Below are positions 36,106 through 36,720 of a DNA stretch of 36,720 bases, one piece after another. The stretch's first letter is position 1; the number at the start of each line of letters is the position of its first letter. The DNA is taken from NCBI GenBank assembly GCA_021819735.1, contig JAKAFO010000007.1, forward strand, positions 1-36,720, given 5' to 3'. The notes under the pieces were generated by a model that was not told the origin of the DNA, did no database searches, and saw only the letters and a program-made list of their open reading frames with translations. Origin of the DNA: Deltaproteobacteria bacterium (lineage in GTDB: Bacteria; Desulfobacterota; Desulfobacteria; Desulfobacterales; Desulfosarcinaceae). Both the position numbers and the translations under genes were made by a program.

Positions 36106-36477
36106 TCAGGCGTGCAGGTAAACCCCGCGGCTCTTGCGTTTGATCTTATCCAATTTGTGCAACCGGAACAAAATGTTTCGCAGTTTTTTCTCGTCGAATC
36201 CGGTTTGCACCTGAATTTCGGAAAAACCCACGCCCTCCGGGTTACGGCGGATAATGGCCAGTACCGCGCCGGAGGCGGTTTCGGCGCTCTGCTTGTCCGG
36301 GTCCTTGGCGGCGGCGGCGCGGCGGGCGGCAGGGGTATGGGTGAGGAGCAAACGTTCGATGCGCTCCAGCCGGGCGTTGATTCCCTCGATGTCCCGTTTG
36401 GTGGGGATATGGTAGCTGTGCATGAAGAATTTGACCATGGCATCGAAGCTGACCGATTTGCCCTTCTTTTTGGCCAT
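36106..36477 (-). CDS. Small basic protein with C-terminal winged-helix-like domain
   Basis: ASGAVLAIIRRNPEGVGFSEIQVQTGFDEKKLRNILFRLHKLDKIKRKSRGVYLHA resembles a wHTH; N-terminus MAKKKGKSVSFDAMVKFFMHSYHIPTKRDIEGINARLERIERLL coiled-coil-like. Confidence 0.7.
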   Translation of the reverse strand: MAKKKGKSVSFDAMVKFFMHSYHIPTKRDIEGINARLERIERLLLTHTPAARRAAAAKDPDKQSAETASGAVLAIIRRNPEGVGFSEIQVQTGFDEKKLRNILFRLHKLDKIKRKSRGVYLHA

Positions 36478-36720
36478 ATGTCCCTCTGTGTCCCGGTGCG
36501 GCTCTAACTATTAGATATGTTTAGTAACTATTGCCTATATCCCTGCATGACTAATGAATCACGGCCCAAAAGTCAAGGGAAAGGGCGCAAATCCAGCAAT
36601 TCTCGCTGAACCCGAAAAGAGGGTCTCATAGAGGCTGTATGTTGGTGACTCCGGCATGCAAGTGGCAATTACGATGAGCATGGGTTGAGCAAATAATCGG
36701 ACGGCGTGGCTTACTGAATA

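Noticed and set aside
34481-36121. 546-aa plus-strand ORF (and 33026-34033) antisense to the M16 peptidase
   Set aside because: Antisense open frame caused by codon bias; the M16 gene with HILEH motif is unambiguous.
1-36720. CRISPR arrays, tRNA/rRNA genes, transposases, prophage or known defence systems
   Set aside because: No regularly spaced repeats, no recognisable tRNA/rRNA sequence and no transposase, integrase or phage proteins seen by eye; tRNAscan/minced/Infernal not run.
36500-36720. Possible genes or RNA at the right edge
   Set aside because: Only weak promoter-like TTGACT...TAGTCA on the minus strand; no ORF or structure I can support.

Overview
This 36.7 kb, GC-rich window looks chromosomal and probably comes from a sulfate-reducing-type deltaproteobacterium (Desulfobacterota). 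That assignment is inferred from gene content and style only. Most of it is ordinary housekeeping: a partial ndk, CorA-like transporter, FmdB zinc ribbon, macro domain protein, TIGR01777 epimerase, nitroreductase plus SagB-like protein, YyaL/DUF255 protein, rhodanese-ferritin fusion, HEAT-receiver protein, MutY, YVTN beta-propeller protein, polyserine beta-lactamase-fold lipoprotein, DUF4197 protein, MTHFR with fused MTHFR_C, MFS plus radical SAM pair, a histidine kinase / lipoprotein / sigma54-regulator cassette, TetR regulator, OadG/OadB, an SLC13/ArsB-type permease, mlaEFD plus tatC, and an M16/PreP-like peptidase. The most interesting signal is recoded UGA. One clear HesB/IscA-like selenoprotein is split by an in-frame TGA in the ORF track (4355-4678, Sec33). 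A second, cryptic candidate is a 45-aa membrane selenoprotein (26199-26336, Sec30), followed by a hairpin with a GGUC apical loop like the E. coli fdhF SECIS. Non-coding structures include a 45-bp near-perfect palindrome just upstream of an AAA/DUF4143 ATPase and a nested ~177-bp palindrome with perfect 24-bp outer arms upstream of the macro-domain gene.
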